A DNA stretch of 24,835 bases from an uncultured Ruminococcus sp. (GCF_937915125.1 NZ_CALDMP010000038.1:1-24835); one strand, 5' to 3'. Positions 22,101-24,835 are shown, numbered from the stretch's first letter. Notes: generated from the sequence alone by a model not told the origin. Numbers and translations are program-made.

Positions 22101-24835
22101 GGCGGCATTCGGGTATTCCAGACAACATCTGTCAGTGGACGAATCTGGAATGATGCCGATTATGACGGCAATATGGCAGCGGAAGAAGCTGGCATGGAAG
22201 GCTTGTCGATGGCGCTGGAACAGTATTACTGGGACGGCACAGCATGGCTGCCGGCGGCACAGCCAAATTATACTGCAACTGTAAACACTGACAGCAATGG
22301 GGACTATCGTTTCGAAAATGTTCCCACATTTGTGAAAATTGGCGGCGAACGGTATCTGGCTGGCTATCGGCTGAAGCTGGATGCACTGCCGAAGGACGCT
22401 GACGGTAAGATCACTTACGGCATTACCAAGGCAGGCGACGACAGTAAATTCCAAAGACTTGAAAACCCGTATCAGAGTGAGAACCTCTATCTGACAGCAC
22501 CGGATCAGTATCTGATTTTGGCTGCTGATGCAAAGGCGGAAACCGATTTGACATACCGAAAGCACTACAACGGCAGTGACTATGACATTGCAGATACCGC
22601 AACTCAGATAGACTGGAACGGCGGTTTGAAGCAGGTCGAAAAGGCACAGATCGTTGGACGTGTCTGGGACGATGCGAATTACAACGGCTTGCAGGATACC
22701 GGCGAGGGAAACATTTCCGGCGTAGAAATTACGTTGGAGCAGTATTACCGCGATGTCGACGGCAACTATCAGCCTACTGGCATATTCCAGACAGTTTCTG
22801 ATGCCAACGGCGAGTATCGGTTTGACAATGTGGATACGTTCTGCAATGCAAACGGCGAAACATACCTCTGCTACTATCAGCTGAAAATGACGGGCGAAGT
22901 GCCGGACAATTACACCATTACTTGGTATCAGCAGGGCGACGATCCCACAAGGGACAGCAATCTGGAGGCACAGAGCCGTTATCTGACAGCAGGCACGTAT
23001 TTTGTTTGTGCAGCTGCGGATACGGACAGCACGGATTATGCAGTGGACGGCAGAGATATTCTCCGAAAGGAAGATGTTTCCGGCTATGATGCCGGCTTTA
23101 CACGCTTGGCAGCAGGGGACATCTCCGGACGAATCTGGATCGACCACAACTATGACGGCATTCAGGACAAGGCAGATGATGCGGCAAATACCGCAGAGGA
23201 CAAGGCGGCAATTGCAAATGTTACTGTCAAGGCAATGCAGTATTATTACGACGGCAGCCAGTGGCAGCCGAACAACACGGCGTATACAGTTAGCACAGAT
23301 GCAAACGGCAAATACACACTGGAGAATCTGCCCACTTGGGTGAGAATCGGCAATGTGGACTATGCCGCAGGCTATCAGCTCTGTCTGGAAAATCTCCGCG
23401 GCAATTATCTGGCGACACAGTATCGTGTGGGAACTGACTGCACCAAGGACAGTGACCTCAGACTGGACAGCACATATTTGACGAGTGCGAACGAATACAT
23501 TGTTCCGGCGGCAAATGCGTATGACGATGCCAACGGAAACCTGAATCATGCTTCTGTACGGGAAGTTCCGGACAGTAACGGTACCATGTACGCAGTAGAC
23601 CTTGCATGCGGCAAGAATATCGGACACTGTGATGCCGGACTCAAGCAGCAGGACAAGGGTGTGATTCGCGGTACCATTTGGAACGATGCGAACTATGACG
23701 GTTTGTATAATTCCAATGAAGTGCCGGTGGCAACTTCGGTTCGCATGATACTGACCCGTGAGATCTATGAAAACGGAAACTGGATACCGGATACTGCATT
23801 TGGCGAGGTTTCTGAAATTGTGGATCACGGCGAGTATCAGTTTACGGATCTGGACGTTCACGTGCCGGCAGATCTGTCAGATGACAGCACTTCTGGCAAC
23901 AAGGACCGCATCTATGGCTATCAGATTCGGCTGGATCTGGCAACTGCGCCGGATATCTATGCGGTGACCAAGCAGTATGCGGAATCGGAGCAGGCTCTGG
24001 AAAACAGTTTCCTGAATCCCCGTGACGGCAGTCTGCTGGCAAAGGACGAGTCACACATCATTTTGGCGGCCAAAGCAACTGATGCAGATCGGGGGCATAC
24101 CATTATCATTGCAGGTACCACGTATGCACCGGCAAATCTGGCGAAGTCTATCGCACCGCACAACGGTGGCTTGACTGCAATTGAAACCGCGTCCATTGAA
24201 GGTTACATCTGGAATGACGAAAATTACAACGGCATACAGGACGAAAACGAAGTGGGCGTTGCAACAGCAACGGTCAAGCTGACACGGAAATATTATGATG
24301 ATTCTGATAAGACGTGGAAGCAGGACAACAGCTTTGTATTGGTTGCAGAGGGTGCACCGGTCGCAACGGGAACGCCTGTAGCAACAAGTACGCCGGTCGC
24401 AACGGGAACGCCTGTAGCAACAGGTACACCGGTAGCGACAGCAACACCTGTTGCAACTGGTACACCCACAGCCTCTGCATCTAATGGTTATTATCGATTT
24501 GATAATCTGCCCACATTTGTAGAACGGAATGGCGAACGTTACCTTGCCGGTTATCAGTTACAGCTTTGTGAGATGCCGGAGGGTTACGCAGCGACCAAGT
24601 GCCGAATCGGAGAAGACAGCACCAAGGACAGCGATCTGTTTGCAGATACATTACATCTGTATGGAGATGCAGACGAAGTAATTATACTGGCAGAAGCGTC
24701 CAGCGGCAACGACTTCTACGACCGAACCGTGGGGGACAATGCTTATGACATTGTCAAGGCAAAGGACAACACAGACTATGACGGTGGCTTGACTGCAATT
24801 GAAACCGCGTCCATTGAAGGTTACATCTGGAATGA
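1053..24835 (+). CDS. Giant secreted surface protein with SdrD B-like module array (3' end outside window)
   Basis: From ATG 1053, one frame continues to the window edge for 7,927 codons plus two bases, with no stop met on reading it through. Sequence character is uniform: rich in Asp, Asn, Gly, Thr and Tyr, poor in Cys, beta-strand-like alternation, almost no long helices, as expected for an extracellular wall-linked protein of a Gram-positive bacterium. Order of parts: signal peptide (residues 1-32); diverged 208-320-residue units (nucleotides ~2430-9990); non-repetitive middle with DUF11-like beta-sandwich motifs; EF-hand-like loop (residues 5346-5357); SdrD B-like modules from residue ~5466 onward. 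In Sdr proteins such modules are rigid calcium-binding stalk units, and the N-terminal region binds the ligand; the same arrangement is inferred here. The gene stands alone behind a consensus promoter. TTA, CTA and TCA codons are rare across it. The C-terminal anchor cannot be seen. Adhesin or stalk function is inference from architecture; the specific ligand is unknown. Confidence 0.95.
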   Translation, partial: MYRQISIWKRVIYGILVAVMVLTSCNWGTIFAAAAAVGNSGTFQVGFGAVTSNGATLTPETNDGVGSFYMIPKQQQTLLTVNIAPNFSTGYVRGQNLELTLPYLYWDDSNVLVQVSRLEDIPLNKRQENEYIGMEAKLNDKSTFGNSTTVYDANGAIVESDSYARGKIILKNGFDPLSGNCTPKFDIQFYTASNAVSIPENAAVTLEMKFSYDSLHNSGDTQIGNHWSTDELDTSTKTQRTVTFVNSNLEWSTKIESVSTVQLNNASTDKSQAVMWQKYNYMVYEVTVQNDSEEPDSTIDNYLITLQAQYNADKMRSILDEDILCWEKENPDTQNKDLSADFYQHHEFIGKPNEGGVLVYDVTDTPDWKTQWDLEHFSNIPAKTIPYGYSGTGTIILQKEALDKSHTLYSEQKAYELNQSEPDEKHYSSRKYMVAIPYPNNFNSSTGFENTSGLTTTISFGGGSSIHWSKQDSDSTNFTPHTWENFTHHKYVKDADGNEVTDKTVGIGAVDAYYLDGFHSIGNIPVFNAISTDHVPEDFDLQEIQICLKNDTVHYSDIQLKDWFKVEGTDINQFIRFGFTDENGVVVYKTAGELGLHLEQDTDAGVTEEKNWTLEIGDVLTNQTGLTFCNEVEFVFREEIPRYTEFNGLITMRGAFPHLWTYDNKIDTSYEVHYYQPPTASEDGEGKWVSEPKEVTQANAVIRTEQAKPALTGVGVYEDAIGDLVQKGNPQTVSLNDDTAAARFVISNDSISEISPATLDITGLYPDEDYTAGGLVASKILLSENLMKKAKIEKIVLHGKETNRGTLVDSDITLDNLENYSTDADGNVEIAKAAWNKLTYLTGITVYFQCISDSIPLGDAADDCNCYVQIHGTPTTERDITPHGVLKTAYSFGEHDQTALDQTVEDTVTLNVSKVLPELTASVHAIRKDGTEASEVQSVRYDKNGTAYPVYPTLTVPNRSETEQTWYQFLLTNNSHSTSSHALLQVNMDSVGNEPTDCLKDIEGFDTRKIVLNGIGDGRAAAIEKIELFDWNNTTYTADIEADIEPSLTVGFDVLTADADGNVTYIIPDTIQRLRSVRIIFSRIYGNADLDNLKEMNLKLYGSTDWVGDLKASARFEVIGSINEASKTASEATMQVAKTNLVITPSANRPETNQTSNKSLMVPNKANDLYYGFLLENKETSDCYSNAGKSLISVDLQSVGVKTEKDNAKIVKGYLSDKVTISSNYAKSGEIESIKLTAFLPDGVSGPAQVKTVSLEELEKHKNAAGELEVDLSDWKAQGVYLANIEIAYADLERDLSAEQGNAPELRIYGTSDWFDDLTAKMTVTPQHELMQDQAKSAFVAFHVDRPGLSVNTHIYYNDQKESTRAASGNTDGNETIFGVPYDRDFLLRAEFANETISVLDDTQIIAKVPYEKQGEAQTGFHTTELRIYQDLIDQFGKFDNIILTGKDADNKEKTVTLLPQTDEVGKVTGFYTEDASDTIYTYTDGVLTFTRDTDTRLFPAFGIENLTQVELNGRLVKLVDKSASEKRYIEFDGYDDSLFGKTDTLEVDTHNYLDGFRESKGYITETYDKDKYIVTKKDTTAIYVSKMYFDTTVMAFYKDASAGDKKYTAAASAVEHLRKKYAQPTESISTDGCVYSASGYLFSENGVWGDSADNSELEIGYKSIGSFAVDFRQYLNTGKNLPKAKPTLAGQEHQSYDYVRNASLNTAATVDITLDLPSNTFDAYYLKIDPRAKDYVQSVTAIYADGTKRTRSGQEILYEANESNADGNFARLNLLGSDADMFSADDANYYKKPESYDGKKPENPVTQVVVTIDINRYQTVNNDGKTAKSPDYGIWYDQTDSSTQGMFEVTGRFYRMDEAVATAHADVTVGNTTNGRSKVRTDSGADKEKSDWSFTDKYYAWTSHYSSSWGHYWTYEIFDYTAKHLQSSTRVHIVNDEDNVQKGVGETPATAENRNAEFGKDNSFAIRFYRKGNTKESTISTSCVNPTWGGVGHVAPNNNVYHWVMNSPYSRTDQYDWVNKLSFTDKVVLSDSLPQIRPDDDYEYKGFLTTGLQIKKEIYQYFRDDDSIVFTINAKNTNNDVVGTAQTISVPVSELKEMYGETDDWNIYFEYTPKQQDNTDNGDNAGGSTEGNADDADTGANQPQIEPTYTVKKDGGKYVVVLGEDTFVTDYSMTMYDIPGTGDYSAELTNKEKADYHNTNTWDILVQGKPYAINKTDDDMYGKNTAQTSVSTDYEPNKEIYGQSDNAIIMGYLIDFKAGYQLQTEDGNVSKNLYYDYSQSDNNTPNRGLFRVQLFNQDKQNATGQDAAARIDSVATTNTMDSRYRLEHIYLPKFLLDGDWFGVANLTLQVGSTNVPVNVVKGSGVDGMADGIYVVYVGTTETVQGEEVYTIDVEQILRQLYQADSGVLGTYTNTTNQKTYVKAYVNSFQLDFKAKKADRNDSSTVLCDGEYLSADHTKNTSAFLYDGVYVDRTPDDFTGDEWNANSTPTFGKAPNSYPEQITTNQLSAVFTSIDPNANTYIYKNTDGSAKGSMKKADYTVKNLTGMLNAEVTRTKIYDQDSKTGNIDKVDYLHLMPYDYVEYTIQVSAPSSALIPLEHTTVDFSVPKGQRIVRWDVVDADGNVLTTEDAAENIPAADIHAALSDGGTTIEAAQGVKYALLAAAEAEPAETAYRRLVAELGKGAKSDDQIKPGETVYLRVTTQVTENDGSYDAVTVGVPDVKIHAAPKHGYPQYSIYDVNGNSNYQPSSNRYYYNKRTQDNAGYTYYYRYTEADADQQIQYYAHIQNDLTYQSVSPVKLSYQVNDAKQNYDGKGSTLTVSDLYNETGHHCDTYTIDVSFLEKRSKDSGDMFYRGFELTKLYTVPEETDKFGRVEMLYAVAEPSTASRFAEDENIAFLTDENGVKVTWKSYEYDASRTTDQAATAQMTAADLPNVVGVRWVYYDLKGFDTTTAYSGTSKAKVALQNVTLTGVGRYQDVTDGTGVKADTYTQYFTATNSYEHIHSENENAVTVTESGSSVTSAETLTEHTAYLTDTKVLNPKVYRENPIASFHTQTFSSESDAAESYNETKTQKTSYRPKDTIWQKVTLKNNLAALNSSQAQAGEEGRLINPVIYDKVPEYFSNTLYDSYTVGNSIANFHLRLLNADGSEKDLSNIELYLAKRTEQNGYDYGGKMTYRDGFNSQNATQKAFADLKPDESSTYQISFTVYELRLRYKDAPDADFVLQPGEQVEFCYSATIREEDLPMVYTASTYADDTAASVVSGDGLHPSYFPRIGEYYQNRIYHYYSSSTYGNLYPMLTGGFSSDGNTWNNFKQVQNSNIQMDMDYLMHDIGFSADKNTQVDMWEFLDQTITHIPGSGSTDAAIGGQNDTLLDEDSQTAKNMQTVKYNASSKIDTADQLQMLPQTVQYMSNSKNRDWFRLAMGKRNKDYADWANLETAKNTPVVWSETRLHLQKAWLATSSEFVTSNIQYEKTNGDRTNNVLADPNYPYYGTYSDGHGVNSYYNSVHEVTDRSGAAALEYDEDVKVQLQAYNYGDWDLDGVTFLYTYAYGMKPVMKADGSLDTSEILAYTNTGDSKSNAFSQIDGANVTAEIIQKPGNKNPQYLAPKAMRDAAQNADITDGADGYYTADEYTPYVVKITVKQPLKKWYGRGSDFGYITRVTLPARVYTDTASGTWYDRVLTQPYVAENSQNHLYYQIYDIDHWDGSTKALTKHNQLYGMDYLWSPLYFHCDTANEQLDSLKYLASSPNTPSVNGYNIQNKEVVEENGSYHFTNNDSIDRYSSGKTMFYAETGTRAVLRKPLVRSWATISETVGSNETEMYGKNVEQYYTETQGEVNWINVHVENNYYWAQYGYNGSAGTDGYNHEKTLHSYGTDGGQKGSLSLPVITNILPYGIVPIAADGSRYTTDNAKNDKPLNWELYDKDATTKLTDQMALYDTQVYYDDSTQRYVVQIFAKEENDTEKAMTAAELAEKREKDAAIWNGSLYNFCIKTFTYAEPDDVINGVEDEDLLENYLNNYSYVSSRVNAYQFITDNDISGNPYTVCSPAVITPIINTHYAYEFRSVDNRKDAVAATAKVTRSYYGNVIYYKSENTLPMRPDTDNDGLSTTNSDLYVLLNHKYENGTYMLGSMKRYAESDAMEMDEYRKDKPLSEEIRSALNRDVTLRDISSDMLFQDITSANVMQDSGVVNTLKIRTQTPSLKAENMVAAEKTEEGEKGFAGNKEDLDEIETRQQYQNNGENFDYSDILWYSAKVSSRSEADYRYRGSIFHAKMVVTFQLPENVRYWDEDDLLDDYYLEYTDKSGKKQTFTMAEAKAAGWGIELTQRYFAGAVAPAENTADGLTRADSATKRGGETLVFEITTPKDDGFDCTNDNTYVAGYHPAGYFNGTLNFKIKTRIDNLELPADTDSSWEDYYAKVYATFEQTDGKFAITKDGLFAERDADGKYYTRGGCLMPKQDENGYVYNDYGNIVYEKKQRQEVPASDIAYDTYDFNFTGQTMEGMQLQNAVRVKDTNRTKDSTIPEIEPFDGVVAGEIYLIASSAKVAVTAPKTTVRADLNYERVRVNDPNSSIIIAEDPHIKQVYKTVSYVDQVSNDTASVNEFVVNYNLANYATLRGTTKVAPVNKPDVLPHVSELVYPNVTEISTGNWAIPSASALETEYAAHQKLVHDILEEHMKVYPYVLISTDPANEETFLAPETEQDDGIYSNAYAKSGKGTSWWVRIGEEQGYALGANQTISLEVGNLHFDSTNETLKSQITSGSINLNKSIRQVRWVIRTEGFTETISGTQVQLTNAEAPRYFPVPKGLYVNADADDTTEGRQDRNDVDKYHYGLEPLSESIKKNSPHVAFATAPNDPSISNSVHNNHFASVILRSDDFKYAVSGDESRVGFYLDPQLPWLGIDIDAKYFSGAANSEYKWDSNTSGISSGTGKMLKYTVTYKNLSQELLNTSTYNRKNAEADKLSDPTVSLALPYLESLSADAFQYVQYQDDSNGSIDGYFVGDHYTSTAEKNSDNQVVTPAKNLDDVTPQWTWHIENEKGEFVSLKDNGDVSLADVDVEELPYADVTNTEVAMDTQKNPNPYFVTKPISTNVLNRKIVNFKFSGTLEPGQRIVVELMVPLDISNSNIVSAELMQAKAYGFKNGSFRPYIPDEQAKVKIVAYEVDSHDVNDNGSSGDMTLTITSQAITLLSIDNVTQMKTATSDLDSVKVAIPVRVQEGGNYSYSISMQNSSDTDTEYKTLLFYDLLPYTEDTKATDSDVPRNSKWNGYLIPDSVQMKQVSTSGTVNLDPSMYTVWVGPIVKKNGSYVLQDVSTLPKPADDLLDTEKNEFYRSLYQDVNGKNPYFVKLSELFDDHENGKISDAEYDRLVRGIRAIWAQMNNADTRLDKKSRMELYYEMHAPLNLPKYVGTPTAEEENESAASAESIRKQVEGVTQWNTFASGYDSASVIGKSYQVFENTQAGAYISAPSGKGYIGSYVWSDLNYDAQCNEAKYEMSANGRLLPTGKWTTDIDFDGKPDDPGINGVKVELLTEKGYSVNVNGEAVIADPDPDSNPNPEKTRYVVIDEETGQPKTIVENNTNSYQYTFDGPVTYTTESDYYGNQGYFMLSNLTPGDYRLRYTLPQGYDQYSVTTRELGQTGTALKVYRDGKVVYTGIRTEDDNTAVANEIANTKASSGQLIVQTAPIHVDAVEEDPAKHQAYDTAMTSYMLGVSRGYTYGGWTWVDETDSNGTIESNGIMQETEQKLKDVMVEMHEVDADGNIALEIAIDGDGNPAVVRTGDDGYYQFRLYPNQNYVAVAKYEGSSSTPYKPSPFVLHNDPLEASDDNDLIKAVNNFRTRPFLTGVPYDKNQKPLYEDDGQTFQINRSISLGFVDGSRGFIGQWIWNDENYNGIRDTFEKGIGGVTVTLQPFYYDGDTGKWVAVTGADRDIQTSESGSYVFQNVSSYYEKDGKEYLAGYRLYVDPAKNPQLYKKYAITKYKQYPNSRSTENSDLQYTGDMRYYLIGDDWSEYDANGNITATYHNYDKDDNIIIIAGETTNQNNNVIVYKNTYYDTGEAQRLLDYSGGFTEIQTSEVTGYLWEDNGKNATGEYQEAFDYDGIRNTVTAEDSTTQFYEKGIAGATVQLEQYVLQNGTYVPVTSGNRTVKTDADGKYTFSGVSTYAEINGEKVLAHYRLKLLSLPSGMENYAVTRYRQNGDAETQVIDSHLISQNGQHGAGYTSYDIASYLTSPADGDYFITAQKSQPETEAGIDGNTYFEPYILYDDAAVHDRNHDYAYDYIKAKDYDGYDGGLKAFETASVSGIVWEDTNYNGIQDEDESAYSSKTNPAVVNLQQYSYQNGKWVLENAVFQTHKTETDGKYTFSNLPTYVEKGGVKYLAGYQVILKTLPEDYAATKYWNDADPSKVYSKLYVTDADGVEDSQRTGDLPVTVLQGNHEMLIPAREAKAGTQSNDAEPYTDYNWAYVCGTNIKNIDTPNTAQQKYYDLVTARDYANLNAGLKERGIATVKGKIWEDTDYNGILDNSEKGKGGISVTLEQYRYDTTAKQFVRMNNDVTVTTDANGVYQFTKVPTHFVVDGVDQLAYYRIRAAVPEGYAVTRYRQATGDAETDSDWIAETNYLTAPDNGDYFLTAQPSQGNDPYDLNNLTDPVTNKKYDSILNADVIDVYNGGLKAFETGKIQGVVWFDADYSGLQETGEAAMPTQQIVYLDQYYLDDAGNWKLHQIFSEKTAAKTGAYQFSNQPTFVTVDGKMYLAGYRLRLNAVSNGYAVTKYQVLDSTGSCINSDLLAASQETNADQTVDFNQPNEYILLAEKAAHGVLGSKESGFHEYYVRTYDNVSYDIVTAKNSDGIYNGGLKSIQTAAMDGRIWNDLNYDGTMDLNESGCGDLHLTLYQYYLDGTTWKKTAATMTAVTNSNGLYHFEGIPTYAEIGGKRYLAGYQLHLDALPEGDAVTVFANDNKLHWKNGELTLMGEQEYLIVAAEAQPFTGEHTGNTPQYNKYYDRTYSAVTNTDTVYDITESRDSKNEYYGGIRVFQTTSVSGRIWNDADYDGNMAAEEAGMEGLSMALEQYYWDGTAWLPAAQPNYTATVNTDSNGDYRFENVPTFVKIGGERYLAGYRLKLDALPKDADGKITYGITKAGDDSKFQRLENPYQSENLYLTAPDQYLILAADAKAETDLTYRKHYNGSDYDIADTATQIDWNGGLKQVEKAQIVGRVWDDANYNGLQDTGEGNISGVEITLEQYYRDVDGNYQPTGIFQTVSDANGEYRFDNVDTFCNANGETYLCYYQLKMTGEVPDNYTITWYQQGDDPTRDSNLEAQSRYLTAGTYFVCAAADTDSTDYAVDGRDILRKEDVSGYDAGFTRLAAGDISGRIWIDHNYDGIQDKADDAANTAEDKAAIANVTVKAMQYYYDGSQWQPNNTAYTVSTDANGKYTLENLPTWVRIGNVDYAAGYQLCLENLRGNYLATQYRVGTDCTKDSDLRLDSTYLTSANEYIVPAANAYDDANGNLNHASVREVPDSNGTMYAVDLACGKNIGHCDAGLKQQDKGVIRGTIWNDANYDGLYNSNEVPVATSVRMILTREIYENGNWIPDTAFGEVSEIVDHGEYQFTDLDVHVPADLSDDSTSGNKDRIYGYQIRLDLATAPDIYAVTKQYAESEQALENSFLNPRDGSLLAKDESHIILAAKATDADRGHTIIIAGTTYAPANLAKSIAPHNGGLTAIETASIEGYIWNDENYNGIQDENEVGVATATVKLTRKYYDDSDKTWKQDNSFVLVAEGAPVATGTPVATSTPVATGTPVATGTPVATATPVATGTPTASASNGYYRFDNLPTFVERNGERYLAGYQLQLCEMPEGYAATKCRIGEDSTKDSDLFADTLHLYGDADEVIILAEASSGNDFYDRTVGDNAYDIVKAKDNTDYDGGLTAIETASIEGYIWN
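7401..7487 (+). other. Acidic, low-complexity linker
   Basis: About 29 residues made almost only of Gln, Asp, Asn, Gly, Ala, Thr and Glu (for example DNTDNGDNAGGSTEGNADD). It sits between a beta-rich stretch ending IYFEYTPK and one starting IEPTYTVKKDGG. It is the only long disordered-looking linker in the first 5,400 residues and probably marks a flexible hinge or a tolerated insertion between two folded units. Confidence 0.6.
9237..9428 (+). other. Tyrosine-rich segment of the giant protein
   Basis: About 64 residues (2729-2792) contain some 15 tyrosines, including two YYY triplets (NRYYYNKR and YTYYYRY), with many Asn and Gln and few hydrophobic residues. The rest of the protein is also fairly Tyr-rich, but this is the densest patch I found. 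Aromatic, polar surfaces of this sort are common in carbohydrate-contacting beta-folds; that is only a suggestion. Confidence 0.5.
16683..16790 (+). other. DUF11-like beta-sandwich segment
   Basis: NYSYSISMQNSS followed by LLFYDLLPYTEDT matches the DUF11/conserved-repeat pattern 'Y.I...N......v..D.LP'. Similar pieces occur at 7131-7160 (VVLSDSLPQ), 8784-8896 (DYVEYTIQVSAPSS, then VPKGQRIVRW), 10287-10412 and 12696-12737. In Gram-positive surface proteins DUF11 domains serve as stalk or pilin-type beta-sandwiches, often with isopeptide cross-links; whether these carry the Lys-Asn pair is not visible to me. Confidence 0.45.
17088..17123 (+). other. EF-hand-like calcium loop in a helical patch
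   Basis: DDHENGKISDAE (residues 5346-5357) aligns with the 12-position EF-hand loop: Asp1, Asn5, Gly6, Ile8, Glu12, with His in place of Asp at position 3. It is flanked by predicted helix (YDRLVRGIRAIWAQMNNADT), a rare helical patch in this protein. It lies about 115 residues before the first SdrD B-like module. It may be a single EF-hand or half of a dockerin-like pair; no clear second loop was seen nearby. Confidence 0.45.
17448..18176 (+). repeat. SdrD B-like module 0 (atypical, with split calcium loop)
   Basis: IGSYVWSDLNYD (Trp codon 17466, residue 5472) opens the module. About 25 residues later a second canonical loop appears, DFDGKPDDPGINGVKVELL, so the usual D.N.DG..D...G loop seems interrupted by an insertion. 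YFMLSNLTPGDYRLRYTLP is the canonical end of an SdrD B core. A Pro/Asp-rich stretch (DPDPDSNPNPEK, near 17670) is inserted between strands. This module is closest to textbook SdrD B / Cna-B-like sequences and marks the start of the stalk. Confidence 0.75.
18177..18662 (+). repeat. SdrD B-like module 1 (degenerate)
   Basis: TYGGWTWVDETDSNG (Trp codon 18195) and DGYYQFRLYPNQNYVAVAKY keep the first strand and the 'G.Y.F..L.P..Y' strand. The calcium loop is poorly conserved and the AGY.L strand present in later modules is missing. The spacing to module 2 is 162 residues. It is a transitional unit between the classical module 0 and the expanded modules that follow. Confidence 0.6.
18663..19247 (+). 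repeat. SdrD B-like module 2
   Basis: IWNDENYNGIRDTFEKG with GVTVTLQPFYYD, then SGSYVFQNVSSYYEKDG, EYLAGYRLYVDP, and the tail with NSDL, IIIIAGE and YSGGF. It is the first copy of the expanded module type: core ~95 residues, then a ~90-residue tail that ends in the GG(L/F) counterpart of the canonical DAGL. Trp codon 18681; 195 residues to the next. Confidence 0.8.
19248..19919 (+). repeat. SdrD B-like module 3 (longest expanded copy)
   Basis: YLWEDNGKNATGEYQEAF, then DYDGIRN, then GIAGATVQLEQYVLQNG. Two short insertions interrupt the calcium-loop region. The core continues with DGKYTFSGVSTYAEINGEK and HYRLKLLSLPSG, and the tail has DYFITAQKSQ and YDGGLKAFETASVSG. Trp codon 19266; 224 residues to the next Trp, the longest spacing among the expanded copies (modules 2-12). 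Confidence 0.8.
19920..20537 (+). repeat. SdrD B-like module 4
   Basis: VWEDTNYNGIQDEDESA keeps an intact D.N.NG..D..E loop. The usual GI.G.TV strand is replaced by SSKTNPAVVNLQQYSYQNG. DGKYTFSNLPTYVEKGG and YLAGYQVILKTLPEDYAATK are typical of the core; the tail has HEMLIPAREAKA and LNAGLK. Trp codon 19938; 206 residues to the next. Confidence 0.8.
20538..21050 (+). repeat. SdrD B-like module 5
   Basis: IWEDTDYNGILDNSEKGKGG followed by ISVTLEQYRYD has a full calcium loop. ANGVYQFTKVPTHFVVDG and YYRIRAAVPEGYAVTRY complete the core; the tail has DYFLTAQPSQ and YNGGLKAFETG. Trp codon 20556; 171 residues to the next. Confidence 0.8.
21051..21602 (+). repeat. SdrD B-like module 6
   Basis: VVWFDADYSGLQETGEA: the loop keeps Asp and Glu positions, but Ser and Gln replace two ligands, so calcium binding may be weaker. 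TGAYQFSNQPTFVTVDGK, YLAGYRLRLNAVSNGYAVTK, and a tail with EYILLAEKAAH, YDIVTAKNSDG and YNGGLKSIQTA. Trp codon 21069; 184 residues to the next. Confidence 0.8.
21603..22127 (+). repeat. SdrD B-like module 7
   Basis: GRIWNDLNYDGTMDLNESG, LTLYQYYLDGTTWKK, NGLYHFEGIPTYAEIGGKR, YLAGYQLHLDALPEG. At DNA level the stretch coding for GGKRYLAGYQLHLDALP is clearly similar to its counterpart in module 8, pointing to a fairly recent duplication of that pair. Trp codon 21621; 175 residues to the next. Confidence 0.8.
22128..22646 (+). repeat. SdrD B-like module 8
   Basis: SGRIWNDADYDGNMAAEEAG: the Asp of the usual G..D..E is lost (MAAEE). LEQYYWDGTAWLP, NGDYRFENVPTFVKIGGER, YLAGYRLKLDALPKD; tail with QYLILAADAKA, YDIADTA and WNGGLKQVEKA. 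Trp codon 22146; 173 residues to the next. Confidence 0.8.
22647..23117 (+). repeat. SdrD B-like module 9 (shortest)
   Basis: GRVWDDANYNGLQDTGEGN then ISGVEITLEQYYRD gives a complete loop and strand. NGEYRFDNVDTFCNANGE and YLCYYQLKMTG complete the core; the tail is short (TYFVCAAADTDS ... YDAGFTRL) and keeps the canonical DAG ending. Trp codon 22665; only 157 residues to the next. Two of the few cysteines of the array lie in its core. Confidence 0.8.
23118..23660 (+). repeat. SdrD B-like module 10
   Basis: GRIWIDHNYDGIQDKADD has an intact Asp/Asn loop, followed by an alanine-rich insertion (AANTAEDKAAIAN) before VTVKAMQYYYDGSQW. NGKYTLENLPTWVRIGN, GYQLCLENLRGN, CTKDSDLRLDS; tail with EYIVPAANAY and HCDAGLKQQ. 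Trp codon 23136; 181 residues to the next. Confidence 0.8.
23661..24191 (+). repeat. SdrD B-like module 11
   Basis: IRGTIWNDANYDGLYNSNEVP: the last Asp of the loop is Asn. HGEYQFTDLDVHVPADLSDD then GYQIRLDLATAPDIYAVTK; a Ser/Asp-rich piece replaces the usual 'ERNGERYLA' lead-in. The tail has SHIILAAKATD and HNGGLTAIETASIEG, whose coding DNA recurs exactly at the end of module 12. Trp codon 23679; 177 residues to the next. Confidence 0.8.
24163..24217 (+). repeat. Exact 55-bp direct repeat, copy 1
   Basis: These 55 bases, covering the end of module 11 and the start of module 12 (GGLTAIETASIEGYIWN), are identical to 24781-24835, 618 bp further on. The base before the match differs. Confidence 0.95.
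24192..24809 (+). repeat. SdrD B-like module 12 (with hexapeptide insertion)
   Basis: YIWNDENYNGIQDENEVG is a complete calcium loop, followed by ATVKLTRKYYDDS. A TPVATG tandem repeat then interrupts the core before NGYYRFDNLPTFVERNGER, YLAGYQLQLCEMPEGYAATK, TKDSDLF and the tail (DEVIILAEASS, YDIVKAKDN, YDGGLTAIETASIEG). Trp codon 24210; 206 residues to the next module. Confidence 0.82.
24354..24482 (+). repeat. 18-bp (TPVATG) tandem repeat inserted in module 12
   Basis: Six consecutive 18-bp units encode APVATG, TPVATS, TPVATG, TPVATG, TPVATA and TPVATG, ending in TPTASAS. Units 1-2 and 3-4 are nearly identical as 36-bp pairs (GCCTGTAGCAACA recurs), so growth was probably by 36-bp steps. A Thr/Pro/Ala/Val hexapeptide of this type is an extended, probably disordered linker that may be glycosylated. 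It sits in a loop of the SdrD B-like core just before the NGYYRF strand, where other modules have only a few residues. Confidence 0.9.
24781..24835 (+). repeat. Exact 55-bp direct repeat, copy 2 (start of module 13)
   Basis: Identical to 24163-24217 and cut by the window edge, so the true match may be longer. It carries the start of module 13 (Trp codon 24828), showing that the array and the gene continue to the right. Confidence 0.95.

Noticed and set aside
16581..23861. Minus-strand open frames of 632, 527 and 672 codons (16581-18479, 18498-20081, 21843-23861)
   Set aside because: Complement of the SdrD B-like array; their internal similarity just mirrors the sense repeats.
24354..24482. 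CRISPR-like array
   Set aside because: Units are 18 bp, contiguous and in frame with no unique spacers; it is a coding minisatellite.
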